This document shows, in pieces, positions 30,679 through 41,809 of a stretch of 56,684 nucleotides of DNA. A program made the translations under genes and the position numbers. Source of the stretch: Boseongicola sp. SB0665_bin_10 (GTDB taxonomy: Bacteria > Pseudomonadota > Alphaproteobacteria > Rhodobacterales > Rhodobacteraceae); the NCBI GenBank assembly GCA_009838075.1, contig VXSG01000075.1:1-56684 (forward strand). The letters are read 5' to 3'. The notes beneath the pieces were generated by a model, which made no database searches, had not been told where the DNA came from, and saw only the letters and a program-made list of their open reading frames with translations. Each line of letters begins with the position of its first letter. Position 1 is the stretch's first letter.

Positions 30679-31301
30679 TGCCTTGGGACAGGAACCAGAT
30701 GGCGGAACGCGCCGCCCAGGAACTCGAAGACGGCATGTACGTGAATCTCGGCATCGGCATTCCGACGCTGGTCGCGAACTATGTCGGTGCCAAGGACATC
30801 ACGCTCCAGTCCGAGAACGGCATGCTTGGCATGGGACCGTTTCCGTTCGAGGGCGAAGAGGATCCCGATCTCATCAACGCGGGCAAGCAGACGATCACCG
30901 AACTGAAGCGCACCGCGTATTTTGACAGCGCGCAGAGTTTCGGGATGATCCGGGGTGGCAAGATCGCCGTCGCCATCCTGGGGGCGATGGAAGTCAGCGA
31001 AGCGGGCGACCTGGCGAACTGGATGATCCCCGGCAAGCTCGTCAAGGGGATGGGCGGCGCCATGGATCTCGTTGCGGGCGTTGGCCGCGTGATCGTCGTC
31101 ATGGACCACACGAACAAGCACGGGGCGTCGAAGCTGCTGAAGGAATGCACCCTTCCGCTGACCGGCAAGGGGGTCGTGGACATGATCATCACCAATTTGG
31201 GCGTGCTCGAAGTTGGTCACAAGGGCCTGCACATTCTCGAGACCGCGCCGGATGTCAGCCGCGACGACATCCGGGCGGCCACCGAGGCGGCCATCGTCTG
31301 A
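30678..31301 (+). CDS. scoB: 3-oxoacid CoA-transferase subunit B
   Basis: The beta subunit, 207 residues. The catalytic glutamate sits in LQSENGMLGMGPFP, preceded by NLGIGIPTLVANYV; FDSAQSFGMIRGGKIAVAILGAMEV and MDLVAGVGRVIVVMDH are also family hallmarks. The start overlaps the scoA stop, so the two subunits are translated together. Confidence 0.95.
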   Translation: MPWDRNQMAERAAQELEDGMYVNLGIGIPTLVANYVGAKDITLQSENGMLGMGPFPFEGEEDPDLINAGKQTITELKRTAYFDSAQSFGMIRGGKIAVAILGAMEVSEAGDLANWMIPGKLVKGMGGAMDLVAGVGRVIVVMDHTNKHGASKLLKECTLPLTGKGVVDMIITNLGVLEVGHKGLHILETAPDVSRDDIRAATEAAIV

Positions 31302-34213
<2,912 letters not shown>

Positions 34214-34280
34214 CAGGTCCGCTCGCTTCGATGATTCTCGCTGTTCCGGCGGTACGACGGTCTCCGGATTGCGACCGTGC

Positions 34281-34316
34281 AGGAAAGAAGAAGGGCCGCC
34301 GACGAGGCGACCCTTC
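34281..34316 (-). terminator. terminator-like hairpin in the arfB leader
   Basis: On the minus strand GAAGGG (34311-34316) and CGCC (34306-34309) pair with GGCG (34297-34300) and CCCTTC (34290-34295), with a 5-base loop. A pyrimidine-rich tail (CTTCTTTCC) follows. It ends 68 bases before the arfB start. Its first arm, AAGGGTC (34309-34315), can alternatively pair with GACCCTT (34385-34391) further upstream, which would prevent termination. Confidence 0.65.
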
Positions 34317-34324
34317 CGAGTATC

Positions 34325-34470
34325 TTGGAGATGGGCCGGCAAGGGACCGGTCTGACCGGTGGCCCAATCAGGAGTGCATTAGCAAAGGGTCTGCCCTTCA
34401 GCTGATGGGTCTCCTGACTGTCCGGACACCTCTCTCCAATATCGCTCTGGACACTGGACCACCTCCTTTC
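34325..34470 (-). promoter_or_regulatory. candidate leader-peptide attenuator for arfB
   Basis: The minus-strand RNA between yhhQ and the terminator can fold as a three-way arrangement: TTGGAGA (34433-34439) with TCTCCAA (34325-34331); TCAGGAG (34411-34417) with CTCCTGA (34368-34374), enclosing the hairpin AAGGG/CCCTT (34385-34398); and TGGGCC (34361-34366) with GGCCCA (34332-34337), enclosing ACCGGT/ACCGGT (34346-34360). All stems are perfect. The first two upstream arms lie inside an 18-codon leader frame. TTGACA at 34512-34517, just after the yhhQ stop, is a candidate -35 box, though no good -10 is seen. Confidence 0.55.
34398..34454 (-). CDS. candidate leader peptide upstream of arfB
   Basis: A GTG at 34454 is preceded by AAAGGAGGTG (34460-34469), an almost complete complement of the 16S rRNA 3' end, with 7-base spacing from GGAGG. 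The frame encodes VSRAILERGVRTVRRPIS and stops at 34398. Five of 18 codons are arginine, four of them AGA or AGG, and one is ATA. These are rare in this G+C-rich sequence, and AGG-AGA stands in tandem at codons 14-15. A strong ribosome site driving a very short, slowly translated frame is typical of attenuator leaders. No homolog is known to me. Confidence 0.5.
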   Translation of the reverse strand: MSRAILERGVRTVRRPIS

Positions 34471-34518
34471 GCCTGTTTCGGTTGCGCGGAGGGTGGCACG
34501 GATTCCGCCGCTGTCAAA

Positions 34519-35142
34519 CTATTTTGCGTCCTGCCCGCCCAGATTCTCGACAATGAGGCGAAATGGCACCAGTGCCAGAACGGCAATTCCAAGCTTCACG
34601 CCCCAGTCGGCCAGCGCAAGCGACATCCAGAGCGGCAAAACGGGTCCGATCCCCAGCAGCGGCAGGGTGTCGTTTGCCCAGCTCACGTCGTTTCGGGGCT
34701 CGACGAACGCAAGCCATGCCGAGAACGCGATCGTGAAAAAGATTGCCGTGTCGACCGCCGAACCGATCAGTGTCGAAATGAACGGGGCGCGCCACCATGC
34801 CCCTTCTCTCAGCCTGTCGAACACGGCCACGTCCAGCAGCTGCGCGGTCAGGAAGGCCAGCCCGGATCCGGCCGCGATTCGCCACGTCACCAGCGGTCCG
34901 AATTCGCCCGCGATCTGTGTTCCGGCAATGGAACAGATCACGCCGACCACGAAACCTGCCAACACGACCTTTCGAGCCATGGCGGCCCCGTAAAGCCTGT
35001 TCATCACATCGGTCACCAGGAATGCCAGCGGGTAGGTGAACGCGCCCCATGTCAGCCACTGGCCAAACAGGAACTGCACAAGGATGTTGGACGCCACGAC
35101 GATTGTGGCCATGCAGAGTATGCCGGGCAGGATGCGGGACAT
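34519..35142 (-). CDS. yhhQ: queuosine precursor transporter
   Basis: A 207-residue inner-membrane protein of the YhhQ/VUT family, which imports preQ0/preQ1 for tRNA queuosine. It has about six helices; LTWGAFTYPLAFLVTDVMNRLYG is the family signature near residue 35, with SAVDTAIFFTIAF later. The start at 35142 (MSRILPGILCM) was chosen over an upstream in-frame codon. I looked for a preQ1 riboswitch in the leader and saw no clear match. Downstream on the same strand lie the arfB leader and arfB. Confidence 0.9.
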   Translation of the reverse strand: MSRILPGILCMATIVVASNILVQFLFGQWLTWGAFTYPLAFLVTDVMNRLYGAAMARKVVLAGFVVGVICSIAGTQIAGEFGPLVTWRIAAGSGLAFLTAQLLDVAVFDRLREGAWWRAPFISTLIGSAVDTAIFFTIAFSAWLAFVEPRNDVSWANDTLPLLGIGPVLPLWMSLALADWGVKLGIAVLALVPFRLIVENLGGQDAK

Positions 35143-35321
35143 GTAATGGATCCGTTTTTGCAAGGTTGCGGAGACTTGGCTCCCGGCGAAACGGGAACGC
35201 GGGGCCAATATCGCTCGAGAACCCGCCGGTCAAGGGACCCGGAACGCGCCCCGGCAAGTGCGGCGGACGGCAAGGGTCGGCGCCTGGCTTCGGCGGTTGT
35301 CCTGCCGCGAGATGCCTTCCG

Positions 35322-36179
35322 TCAATGCGTCAACGTCGTCGCGCACTGTTCCGGCAAGTCGGCGAGCACGAGTTCCGGCCGCGGCTTCGGGGGCGGTGCG
35401 TCCGGATCCGGCGGCGGCGGGTTGAGGATGTCCCTGACCCAGCGTTCTGCGTCAGCGCATCCGTCACCCTCAGGAGGGGGTGCCTGGTTCACGCAGTCGC
35501 TCGCATTGTCCGGACAGGTCAGCCGGACATGGAAGTGATAGTGGTGGCCCCACCAGGGACGGATCTTCCGCAGCCAGCTTCGGTCGCCGGCCTCGTCCTG
35601 GCACATCTGGACCTTGGCGCCGGGAAACACGAAGATTCGCGCAACGCGCCCGTCCTCGGCGGCGGTGCGGAGGATTGCGTGATGCTCTGCAGTCCAGTTT
35701 TCATTGACGTAAGCGCCCTTGGATCGCCGGGTCGAAATCGATGACACGTCCTCCCGCTCCTGTCGCGAGAGGTCGAGCCGCCTTGGCGGCAGCATCCAAA
35801 TGTCGGCGTCAAGCCCGATCTGGTGGCTGCGATGTCCGGACATGGGACCGCCACGGGGTGGCGAGAGGTCGCCCACATAGAGCCCCGCCCATCCATCCTG
35901 GGTCGCTGCGAACCGCGAGAGTTTGGTGACGAAATCGATCAGTTCCGGATGGCCCCAGTTCCTGTTTCGGGACAGCCTCATCGCCTGCCAGGTCGGACCT
36001 GTTTCGGGCAACTGGCTCGCTCCGGCAAGGCAGCCGCGGGCGTAACTGCCTATGGGTGCGCTGCTTTCGGCCGACGGCGTCGTCTTGGCGCCGAAGAGTT
36101 CCTTTGCGATCGGTTCGGCGGGTGCCGGACCGGAAAGCACGAATGCGAATGCGAAAGTCTTGAGTATCCGGTTGTTCAT
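35322..36179 (-). CDS. mepA: penicillin-insensitive murein endopeptidase
   Basis: MepA cleaves peptidoglycan crosslinks in the periplasm. The 285-residue product has a signal peptide (about residues 1-21), then the LAS-type metallopeptidase core: GGPMSGHRSHQIGLDADIWM with the zinc-binding HxxxxxxxD, and WWGHHYHFHVRLTCP with the other histidines, as well as CVNQAPPPEGDGC near the end. The ATG at 36179 overlaps the stop of the MFS gene upstream (AAATGA), so both are in one operon. Confidence 0.93.
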   Translation of the reverse strand: MNNRILKTFAFAFVLSGPAPAEPIAKELFGAKTTPSAESSAPIGSYARGCLAGASQLPETGPTWQAMRLSRNRNWGHPELIDFVTKLSRFAATQDGWAGLYVGDLSPPRGGPMSGHRSHQIGLDADIWMLPPRRLDLSRQEREDVSSISTRRSKGAYVNENWTAEHHAILRTAAEDGRVARIFVFPGAKVQMCQDEAGDRSWLRKIRPWWGHHYHFHVRLTCPDNASDCVNQAPPPEGDGCADAERWVRDILNPPPPDPDAPPPKPRPELVLADLPEQCATTLTH

Positions 36180-37570
36180 TTTTCTGCTCGATCTCCTTTG
36201 GGATCGGTCCATCGTAGCAGGACGGCACCTGCAGCGAAAAGAGCAATAATGGGTGTCATGCCCAAGGCCACGCTGCCGCTCATGGCGGTCACGATCCCGA
36301 TCAGGAGGGGTGCAAGAAAGGATGTTGCCCGCCCTGCAAGCCCGTAAAGGCCGAAGGCTTCCGTCGCCGTTTCCGGGTCGGTATGGCGCACCATGAGCGT
36401 GCGGCTTGCGGCTTGCAGGATGCCTCCGAAGCCGCCGATGAGAGCACCACACGTCATGAAGATCACGTGCGGGAGTTCCTTGCACATGGCGCCGGGGGAT
36501 CCGCAATATGCCGCGACAGGCAGCCCGAAGATGCTGTCGGGGCGTACCGACATGATCGTGAAACAGACGAGGATGAGCGCGGCGATACAGACGGCTATGA
36601 CCGGCTTCGGCCCGAAGCGCCGGTCAACCCCCCCACCGACCCAGCACATGGCGGCTGCCGAGATCACGCCGATGATCCCGAAGATTCCGACCCGCGTGAT
36701 CTCCCAGTTCAGGACGAGCACCGCATATGTGCCGCCGAAGGCGTAGAGCCCGTTCAAGCCGTCGCGATAGAGCATCGAGCCGCCGAGAAACGAGGCAAGG
36801 CTTGGGCGCCTTGGCAATGCGCGCAGCCTGTCAAGCAGCTGCTTCAGCGATTCGACGGCATGAGCGCGCTTCCGCAGCGTCTGTTCCTCGCGCACCCAAA
36901 TGAAATACGGGATCATGAAGACCGCGAACCAAATCGCGGAAAACGGACCGACGAAACGCGTGCCTTCCCGTGTCTCCGGATCAAGGCCGAAGGCCGGTGC
37001 AAGGCCGAAGAATGTGGTTCCCGACTCCCCTTCGACAAAAAACGTGAGCATGACTATGAGCGAGATCAGCCCGCCGAGGTACCCGAAGGCGAATCCCGAG
37101 CCTGAGATCTTTCCGATGTCCCTTGCCGGCCCGAGCGTGGGAAGCTGTGCATTCGTGAATATCAGTGCGAACTCGACTCCGACGAAGCCGATCCCGAAGG
37201 CGAAGAGCGCGAACGCGAGGTTCGAACCGTCGGGCATTGCCCACCAGAGCGATCCTGAACCCAGAACGCAGAGCGCCGAAAACGCGATGATCCAGGGCAT
37301 GCGGCGTCCGGCTGCATCCGCAAGCGCACCCAGGACCGGTGCGGCGAGCCCCACGACGAGGCCTGAGACGGTCAGGCCGAGCGACCAAAGCGATTGCGCG
37401 CGCGCATCCGCAGCCTGCTCGGGCAGTCCCGTCCCCATGAAGTGCTGCGTGGCCACGGCGGCAAAATACGGGCCGAAAACGAAGGTCACGAGCAGCGTAT
37501 GGTATGGCTGGCTGGCCCAGTCGAAGAAGAACCACCCCCATATCCGTTTCCTGAGACCCGCAGTTTGCAC
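36176..37570 (-). CDS. MFS transporter of the UMF1/Atg22-like family
   Basis: A 464-residue permease with about twelve helices. The N-terminal WGWFFFDWASQPYHTLLVTFVFGPYF is typical of the UMF1 (Atg22-like) family; LGALADAAGRRMPWI and GLAGRATSFLAPLL are later conserved loops. Substrates of bacterial members are mostly unknown, possibly sugars or amino acids. The start codon is GTG at 37570 behind GGAGAGG. It overlaps mepA, which suggests a role linked to cell-wall turnover, for example reuse of muropeptide fragments; that link is inference. Confidence 0.85.
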   Translation of the reverse strand: MQTAGLRKRIWGWFFFDWASQPYHTLLVTFVFGPYFAAVATQHFMGTGLPEQAADARAQSLWSLGLTVSGLVVGLAAPVLGALADAAGRRMPWIIAFSALCVLGSGSLWWAMPDGSNLAFALFAFGIGFVGVEFALIFTNAQLPTLGPARDIGKISGSGFAFGYLGGLISLIVMLTFFVEGESGTTFFGLAPAFGLDPETREGTRFVGPFSAIWFAVFMIPYFIWVREEQTLRKRAHAVESLKQLLDRLRALPRRPSLASFLGGSMLYRDGLNGLYAFGGTYAVLVLNWEITRVGIFGIIGVISAAAMCWVGGGVDRRFGPKPVIAVCIAALILVCFTIMSVRPDSIFGLPVAAYCGSPGAMCKELPHVIFMTCGALIGGFGGILQAASRTLMVRHTDPETATEAFGLYGLAGRATSFLAPLLIGIVTAMSGSVALGMTPIIALFAAGAVLLRWTDPKGDRAEK

Positions 37571-37768
37571 GTCGACCTCTCCTCTCCTGTTCCTGCGGAC
37601 TTAAGCCGGACTGGAAACTGCGCGCAACCTCGGTTCGGCCACGCTAGACCGCATCGTGCGGCCGACGGCGTCTTGTGCCGTCGCGGATCCATGCAGCGCG
37701 CCGTGTTCGGGCTTGCACGGGCGTGCGTGGGGCCTTAGTTGAGTTTCAGAGGCAATTGAGGTCATGAC

Positions 37769-38059
37769 ATGAACGCGATCTTGCAAACTATTTCCCTGTT
37801 GCTGGACGTCGCCTTCATGGTCGTGCTTGTGCACGTCATTCTGAGCTGGTTGATCAGTTTCAATGTCCTGAACTTGCGCCAGCCCATGGTGGCATCAATC
37901 TGGGACGGCCTGTGCCGGCTTCTGGAGCCCGTGTACCAGCCGATCAGGCGCATTCTGCCGAATACGGGCGCGCTGGATCTTTCGCCGCTCGTGGCCATTC
38001 TCCTTATCATCATTCTGCGCGACATCTTGCTGCCGGATCTGGCGCGCAACCTGATGTAG
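37769..38059 (+). CDS. YggT-family membrane protein
   Basis: A 96-residue protein with two hydrophobic segments: VVLVHVILSWLISF near the N-terminus and SPLVAILLIIILRDILL near the C-terminus, separated by LLEPVYQPIRRILPNTGALDLS, the YggT signature. The family is linked to division and membrane processes but has no firm biochemical role. It is transcribed away from the MFS gene, with about 200 bases between the two starts. Confidence 0.9.
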   Translation: MNAILQTISLLLDVAFMVVLVHVILSWLISFNVLNLRQPMVASIWDGLCRLLEPVYQPIRRILPNTGALDLSPLVAILLIIILRDILLPDLARNLM

Positions 38060-38272
38060 CCCCTCCGAGGTCCTTCGTCGCTTTCGACGAACATGCCGGG
38101 AGTCCCGACGTGAGCACGGATCCTGTCCGCCCAAAGAGGCGGCAGGGGGCTCGTCTTCAACCGGGACAACGGTCTCGCGGGCGCTTGCCTCAACTTGCCG
38201 AGAACGATTCGACGGAAAGCTTGCCGCGCCGCGTTCAACTGGGCGTGGACACGAAACAACGGAGACCAGGAA

Positions 38273-38764
38273 ATGAAGATTGCAAGACTCTCGATTCTTG
38301 CGGCGGCATCGCTGATTGCCACCGGGACCGGCGCCGCCCTCGCTCTGGAAACGGCAAAGGAACGCATGACCTTCGAGCAGCTGGATGTGGATGGCAGCGG
38401 GGAAATCACCCGGGCAGACCTGGAAACGCTGCCCGGTGCGCGCTTCGCGGCAATGGACGCCGACGGCAGCGGCGACGTCAACGAGGCTGAATTCGTGGCC
38501 GCTGCGCAAGCGCGTGCGGGCGAGGCGGCAGCACGCGTGTTCGCGCGGCTTGATGCCGACGGCGACGGCGTGCTGAACCAGGATGCCTTGGCGGCACGCG
38601 GACATCATGGCGACCGGTTGCAGGGGATAATGCGCCTTGACTCCGACGACTCCGGCGGGGTCAGTGCGGAGGAATTCGAGGCCGGGATGGAGCGACTTGC
38701 GCGTCGCCATCGCGGTCACCGCAGAGACAGGGGGAGTGGCTGGTGGGGCTTCTGGCGGAACTGA
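38273..38764 (+). CDS. exported EF-hand calcium-binding protein
   Basis: A 163-residue protein with a signal peptide (MKIARLSILAAASLIATGTGAALA) and four EF-hand-type loops: DVDGSGEITRADLE, DADGSGDVNEAEF, DADGDGVLNQDAL and DSDDSGGVSAEEF. The C-terminus is rich in Arg and His (RRHRGHRRDRG). It probably binds calcium or other divalent metals in the periplasm. It lies 55 bases before an ECF sigma factor gene on the same strand, followed by a metal-sensor-like gene, so it may be part of, or a target of, that system. Confidence 0.85.
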   Translation: MKIARLSILAAASLIATGTGAALALETAKERMTFEQLDVDGSGEITRADLETLPGARFAAMDADGSGDVNEAEFVAAAQARAGEAAARVFARLDADGDGVLNQDALAARGHHGDRLQGIMRLDSDDSGGVSAEEFEAGMERLARRHRGHRRDRGSGWWGFWRN

Positions 38765-38819
38765 CGCCGAAGCTTGACGGATTGCCCTTGCCACGGTCCG
38801 GCACTAGGTCCGGTCGGAG

Positions 38820-39428
38820 ATGGAAGACAATGCCACTCCTGTCGCCCCGCATGCAGGAGAAGTGCCGGATGCGGCACTTCTCGTCGGATATGCAAATGGC
38901 GATGCAAAGGCCGGCCGGCAGCTGGTGGCGCGACTTGTGCCAAAGCTGTTCGGCTACGCGGCCAGGGCACTCGGCGATCATGGCGAAGCCGAAGACGTCG
39001 TGCAGGAGACCATGCTGAGGCTCTGGAAGATTGCGCCGGACTGGCGGCAGGGCGAGGCAAAGGTCTCGACCTGGGCCTACAGGGTGACAATTAACCTTTG
39101 CACCGATCGACTTCGGCAGCGGCGAACCAGGCCACAGGTCGCGATCGACTCGGTCGCCGAACCCGCCGCAGACTTGGCAAGCGTGGTTGAACACATGACC
39201 GCAAGGCAGAGATCCGAAACGCTGGACGCCGCCCTGTCCGTCCTCCCTGACCGGCAAAGGCAGGCAGTTGTGATGCGGCATCTCGAGGGATTCTCGAATC
39301 CCGAGATCGCCGAAATCATGGACATTGGCGTGGAGGCGGTGGAAAGTCTGACAGCACGTGGCAAGCGCGCCCTCAAGAAGGCGCTGCACGGCAAAAGGGA
39401 AGAGCTGGGGTTTGAGGATGACCGGTAA
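38820..39428 (+). CDS. ECF-family RNA polymerase sigma factor
   Basis: A 202-residue sigma factor. Region 2 includes LGDHGEAEDVVQETMLRLWKIAP and VSTWAYRVTINLCTDRLRQR, and region 4 includes LDAALSVLPDRQRQAVVMRHLEGFSNPEIAEIMDIGVEAVESLTARGKRAL in family order. It directs transcription of a stress regulon. It overlaps the next gene by 11 bases, and that gene encodes a small membrane protein, the usual place of an anti-sigma factor. A promoter for autoregulation may lie before the EF-hand gene or in the 55-base gap. Confidence 0.92.
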   Translation: MEDNATPVAPHAGEVPDAALLVGYANGDAKAGRQLVARLVPKLFGYAARALGDHGEAEDVVQETMLRLWKIAPDWRQGEAKVSTWAYRVTINLCTDRLRQRRTRPQVAIDSVAEPAADLASVVEHMTARQRSETLDAALSVLPDRQRQAVVMRHLEGFSNPEIAEIMDIGVEAVESLTARGKRALKKALHGKREELGFEDDR

Positions 39429-39762
39429 CAGCCGTGACGACATCGCGCTTGAGACGCTGTTCGCGGCAGGGCGCTCGGAAAGGCCGGTGCCGTCCGGCGA
39501 ATTCCTGGAACGCCTGGCGGCAAGCGCTGATGCAGGGGCCGCGAGACCCGCTCCCGCTCCCGCCGCACGCCCGGTCTTGCGCCTCGCATGGCTGGGTCGA
39601 GCGTTCGCTGCGTCGGGACTGTCCGGGGCCGCGGCCCTCGGCGTCTGGATCGGGTTCGTGATGCCCGAGACAATAGATGCATTGACGCTCGAGGGTGACG
39701 ACACTGTCGCGCTTGCGACGTTTCTGCCGGGAACCGACCTTGAGGCGATCCTCAATGAATGA
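39418..39762 (+). CDS. small single-span membrane protein, candidate anti-sigma factor
   Basis: A 114-residue protein with a soluble N-terminal part (about residues 1-45, proline/alanine-rich at its end) and one transmembrane helix (about 60-82). Its start overlaps the sigma factor by 11 bases and its end overlaps the CnrX-like gene by 8 bases. Position and topology match the membrane anti-sigma of CnrY-type systems. I see no zinc-binding anti-sigma motif, so the role is inferred from context. Confidence 0.65.
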   Translation: MTGNSRDDIALETLFAAGRSERPVPSGEFLERLAASADAGAARPAPAPAARPVLRLAWLGRAFAASGLSGAAALGVWIGFVMPETIDALTLEGDDTVALATFLPGTDLEAILNE

Positions 39763-40243
39763 GAGCGCCACCTCACGCCCGCGCCGTTCCTGGGTGAAGC
39801 CGCTTCTGTTTGTTTCGCTGGCGCTGAACCTCGTTGTCGTTGGCGCCTTCGTGGGACGTGCCCTTGCGCCGGACCGCCCGCGTTGGGGTGACGGCGTCGC
39901 GGGACCCGCAAGGGGCGTGATCGGCGCGCCCTTCGCGCGCGCGCTGGGTCCCGGAGATCGGGGAGCGCTTCATGACATGCTGACAGGAAAGCGTTCTCAT
40001 CTTCAGGCGAGCCGCGGTCAGTTGCGTGATTTGCTGGACGACCTTTTGGTGGCGCTCAGGGCGGAACCATTCCTGCCGGACGAGGTGAGGCGCATCCTGC
40101 AGGCGCAACGAGGAGTTGCCGAGGAACGCCAGTTGCTGGGCGAGACGTTGCTGCTCGAGCGGCTTGAGGCGATGAGTCCCGACGAGCGTTCAGCCTATGC
40201 CGACCGGCTGGAGCGTTCCCTGAAGCGATTCAAGCGTCGTTGA
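39755..40243 (+). CDS. periplasmic metal-sensor-like protein (CnrX/Spy type)
   Basis: A 162-residue protein with an N-terminal membrane helix (about residues 16-34) and a helical periplasmic domain rich in Leu, Arg and Glu (LRDLLDDLLVALRAEPF, EVRRILQAQRG, ERQLLGETLLLERLEAM). This is the build of periplasmic heavy-metal sensors. It terminates the four-gene unit EF-hand, sigma, membrane protein, sensor. I see no clear metal-binding His cluster, so the signal is unknown. Confidence 0.75.
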   Translation: MNESATSRPRRSWVKPLLFVSLALNLVVVGAFVGRALAPDRPRWGDGVAGPARGVIGAPFARALGPGDRGALHDMLTGKRSHLQASRGQLRDLLDDLLVALRAEPFLPDEVRRILQAQRGVAEERQLLGETLLLERLEAMSPDERSAYADRLERSLKRFKRR

Positions 40244-40606
40244 ACCCGAAGATGTACCCGACGGGTGTTGTGACCGTTGCGATCCGGCTTGCGTGCCGTC
40301 CCGGCACCATTCGCGATCTGCGGATTCCCGTTTCGGCCACCGCCGAATTCCTGCCGTAGAAATTCGCAACGAACGCAACATTTCGCGCATTCGCCCTTGA
40401 ACAATACAGGATCATCCAGCAGGTCCATGTGGTGGCTGCCGCACCGGACCGCATCACCCGGTCGGGCCACCCGACCGTCCGGCACGTCATCGAACTTTCG
40501 GGAGGAAGCATCGAGCTTCTGGAAAAGGACGATCTTTCCGACCGGTCCGGCGTGCGATGCCTCGTTGCCCATATCACTTCCTTCCGCAACTCCCGTCACG
40601 GCAAGC
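40244..40606. other. region upstream of the TnpB gene
   Basis: 363 bases without a gene I can support. A plus-strand frame with coding-like composition runs from 40241 and is broken by TAG at 40358-40360, then continues (SGGSIELLEKDD). It could be a decayed gene or the left flank of the insertion element. I see no tnpA-like (HUH transposase) sequence. Confidence 0.35.
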
Positions 40607-41768
40607 GTCCTTGTCAAGGCCACGAGGAAGATCAGGGCCTATCCGAAGAACCCGGACCTGCTGCATGAGATGGTTCGGCAGCAGCGCCGCGCCTACAACC
40701 TGGCCATCGCCTGCTTCCGGGAAGCCGACGATGGCCACGTGGACCCCAGGGGACCGGACCTGAAGCGGACCGCGCTCCGCGCCACGATCCGGGACTGCGT
40801 CCGTGACGAAGTTGGCGAACGTGGCGGCACGTTCCGCTCGGCCGACTGCGACGAGGCGGTGAACGCAGCCTTCAGGACACGGGACGCGGTCATTCGCAAA
40901 CGGAAGGCGGGCCGGAAAGCCCGTCTTGATTTCCGGAGCCGCAAGCACGTGCGGCAGAGGATGATGGTCCAGAAGATGCCAGGCGCGTTCGTCGACCGGA
41001 ACTTCGGCCTGGCGGAACCCATGCCTGACGAGGCGTGGAAGAAATTGACGACGATAGTGCTTGAGCGGGGGAGGTGGTTCATCTGCGCTCAGTTGCGAAT
41101 CGCCACGGTGGGGCAGGACGAAATCCAGGTCCGCTCCGCCGTGGTGCTTGACCCCGGCGTGCGGTCCTTCATGACCGATTGCGCGATGGACCACGCCGCC
41201 AGCTATGGAGATCGTTTTCATTCCGACAAGGTTTTTCCCCTTCTGCTGCGGCTTGACCGCTTGATCGGGCAACGGGCAAAGGCGAAGCATGACGAGTGGA
41301 AGCGTCATTTCCAGAAGCGGATCGACACGTTGTTCATCCGTGTGCGCAACCTTGTGGACGACCTTCACAGACGTGTCGCCCACGACCTCGTTCAGACGTT
41401 TGACGTGATCCTGCTTCCTTCCTTCGAGACGAAGCGGATGAGTGCGAAAGACGATCGCAGGATCAGGTCGAAGACGGTTCGGTCAATGCTGGGCCTTGCC
41501 CACTGCCGGTTCAGGCAGAAACTGGAGTGGATGTGTCGGAAATACGGAAAGCGCCTTGTGGTCTGCAACGAGGCTTACACGAGCAGGACGCGCTCATGGG
41601 ACGGTTTCGTGAACGAGCATCTTTGGCGGCGCGAAGACGGTCAGCGATGGCAGAATCGTTGTTGATCGGGACATGAACGGTGCGCGGGGCATCTTGCCTC
41701 GTGCGCTCTACGGCAGCTTGGGCCATTTTCGGGTGGCGGGCGCCGATGTTGCGCTCGTTGCGGAATGA
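40607..41768 (+). pseudogene. TnpB RNA-guided nuclease (IS200/IS605 type), frameshifted near the C-terminus
   Basis: TnpB homology starts near 40607 (VLVKATRKIRAYPKNPD), without a clear ATG. It includes the RuvC-I aspartate in VVLDPGVRSFMTD, the RuvC-II glutamate in ILLPSFETKRMSA and CNEAYTSRTRSWDGFVNEHL. After 41620 the frame runs out (stop 41665). Dropping one T in CTTTGG (41621-41625) restores GGAKTVSDGRIVVDRDMNGARGIL with the third catalytic aspartate and a normal end at 41768. So the gene carries a single-base insertion that removes the last catalytic residue. There is no tnpA beside it. The 3' end, where omega-RNA is normally encoded, is intact. Confidence 0.8.
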
Positions 41769-41809
41769 ATCAAGTGTAGCGGCCTGGATGCTTGAGCAGG
41801 GGGCCGGAC

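Noticed and set aside
35143-35321. Possible preQ1 riboswitch upstream of yhhQ
   Set aside because: There is an A-rich CAAAAACGGA segment, but I could not build the required stem and pseudoknot.
40195-40623. Minus-strand open frame upstream of TnpB, considered as a tnpA remnant
   Set aside because: No HUH motif or catalytic tyrosine context of TnpA; no other family recognised.
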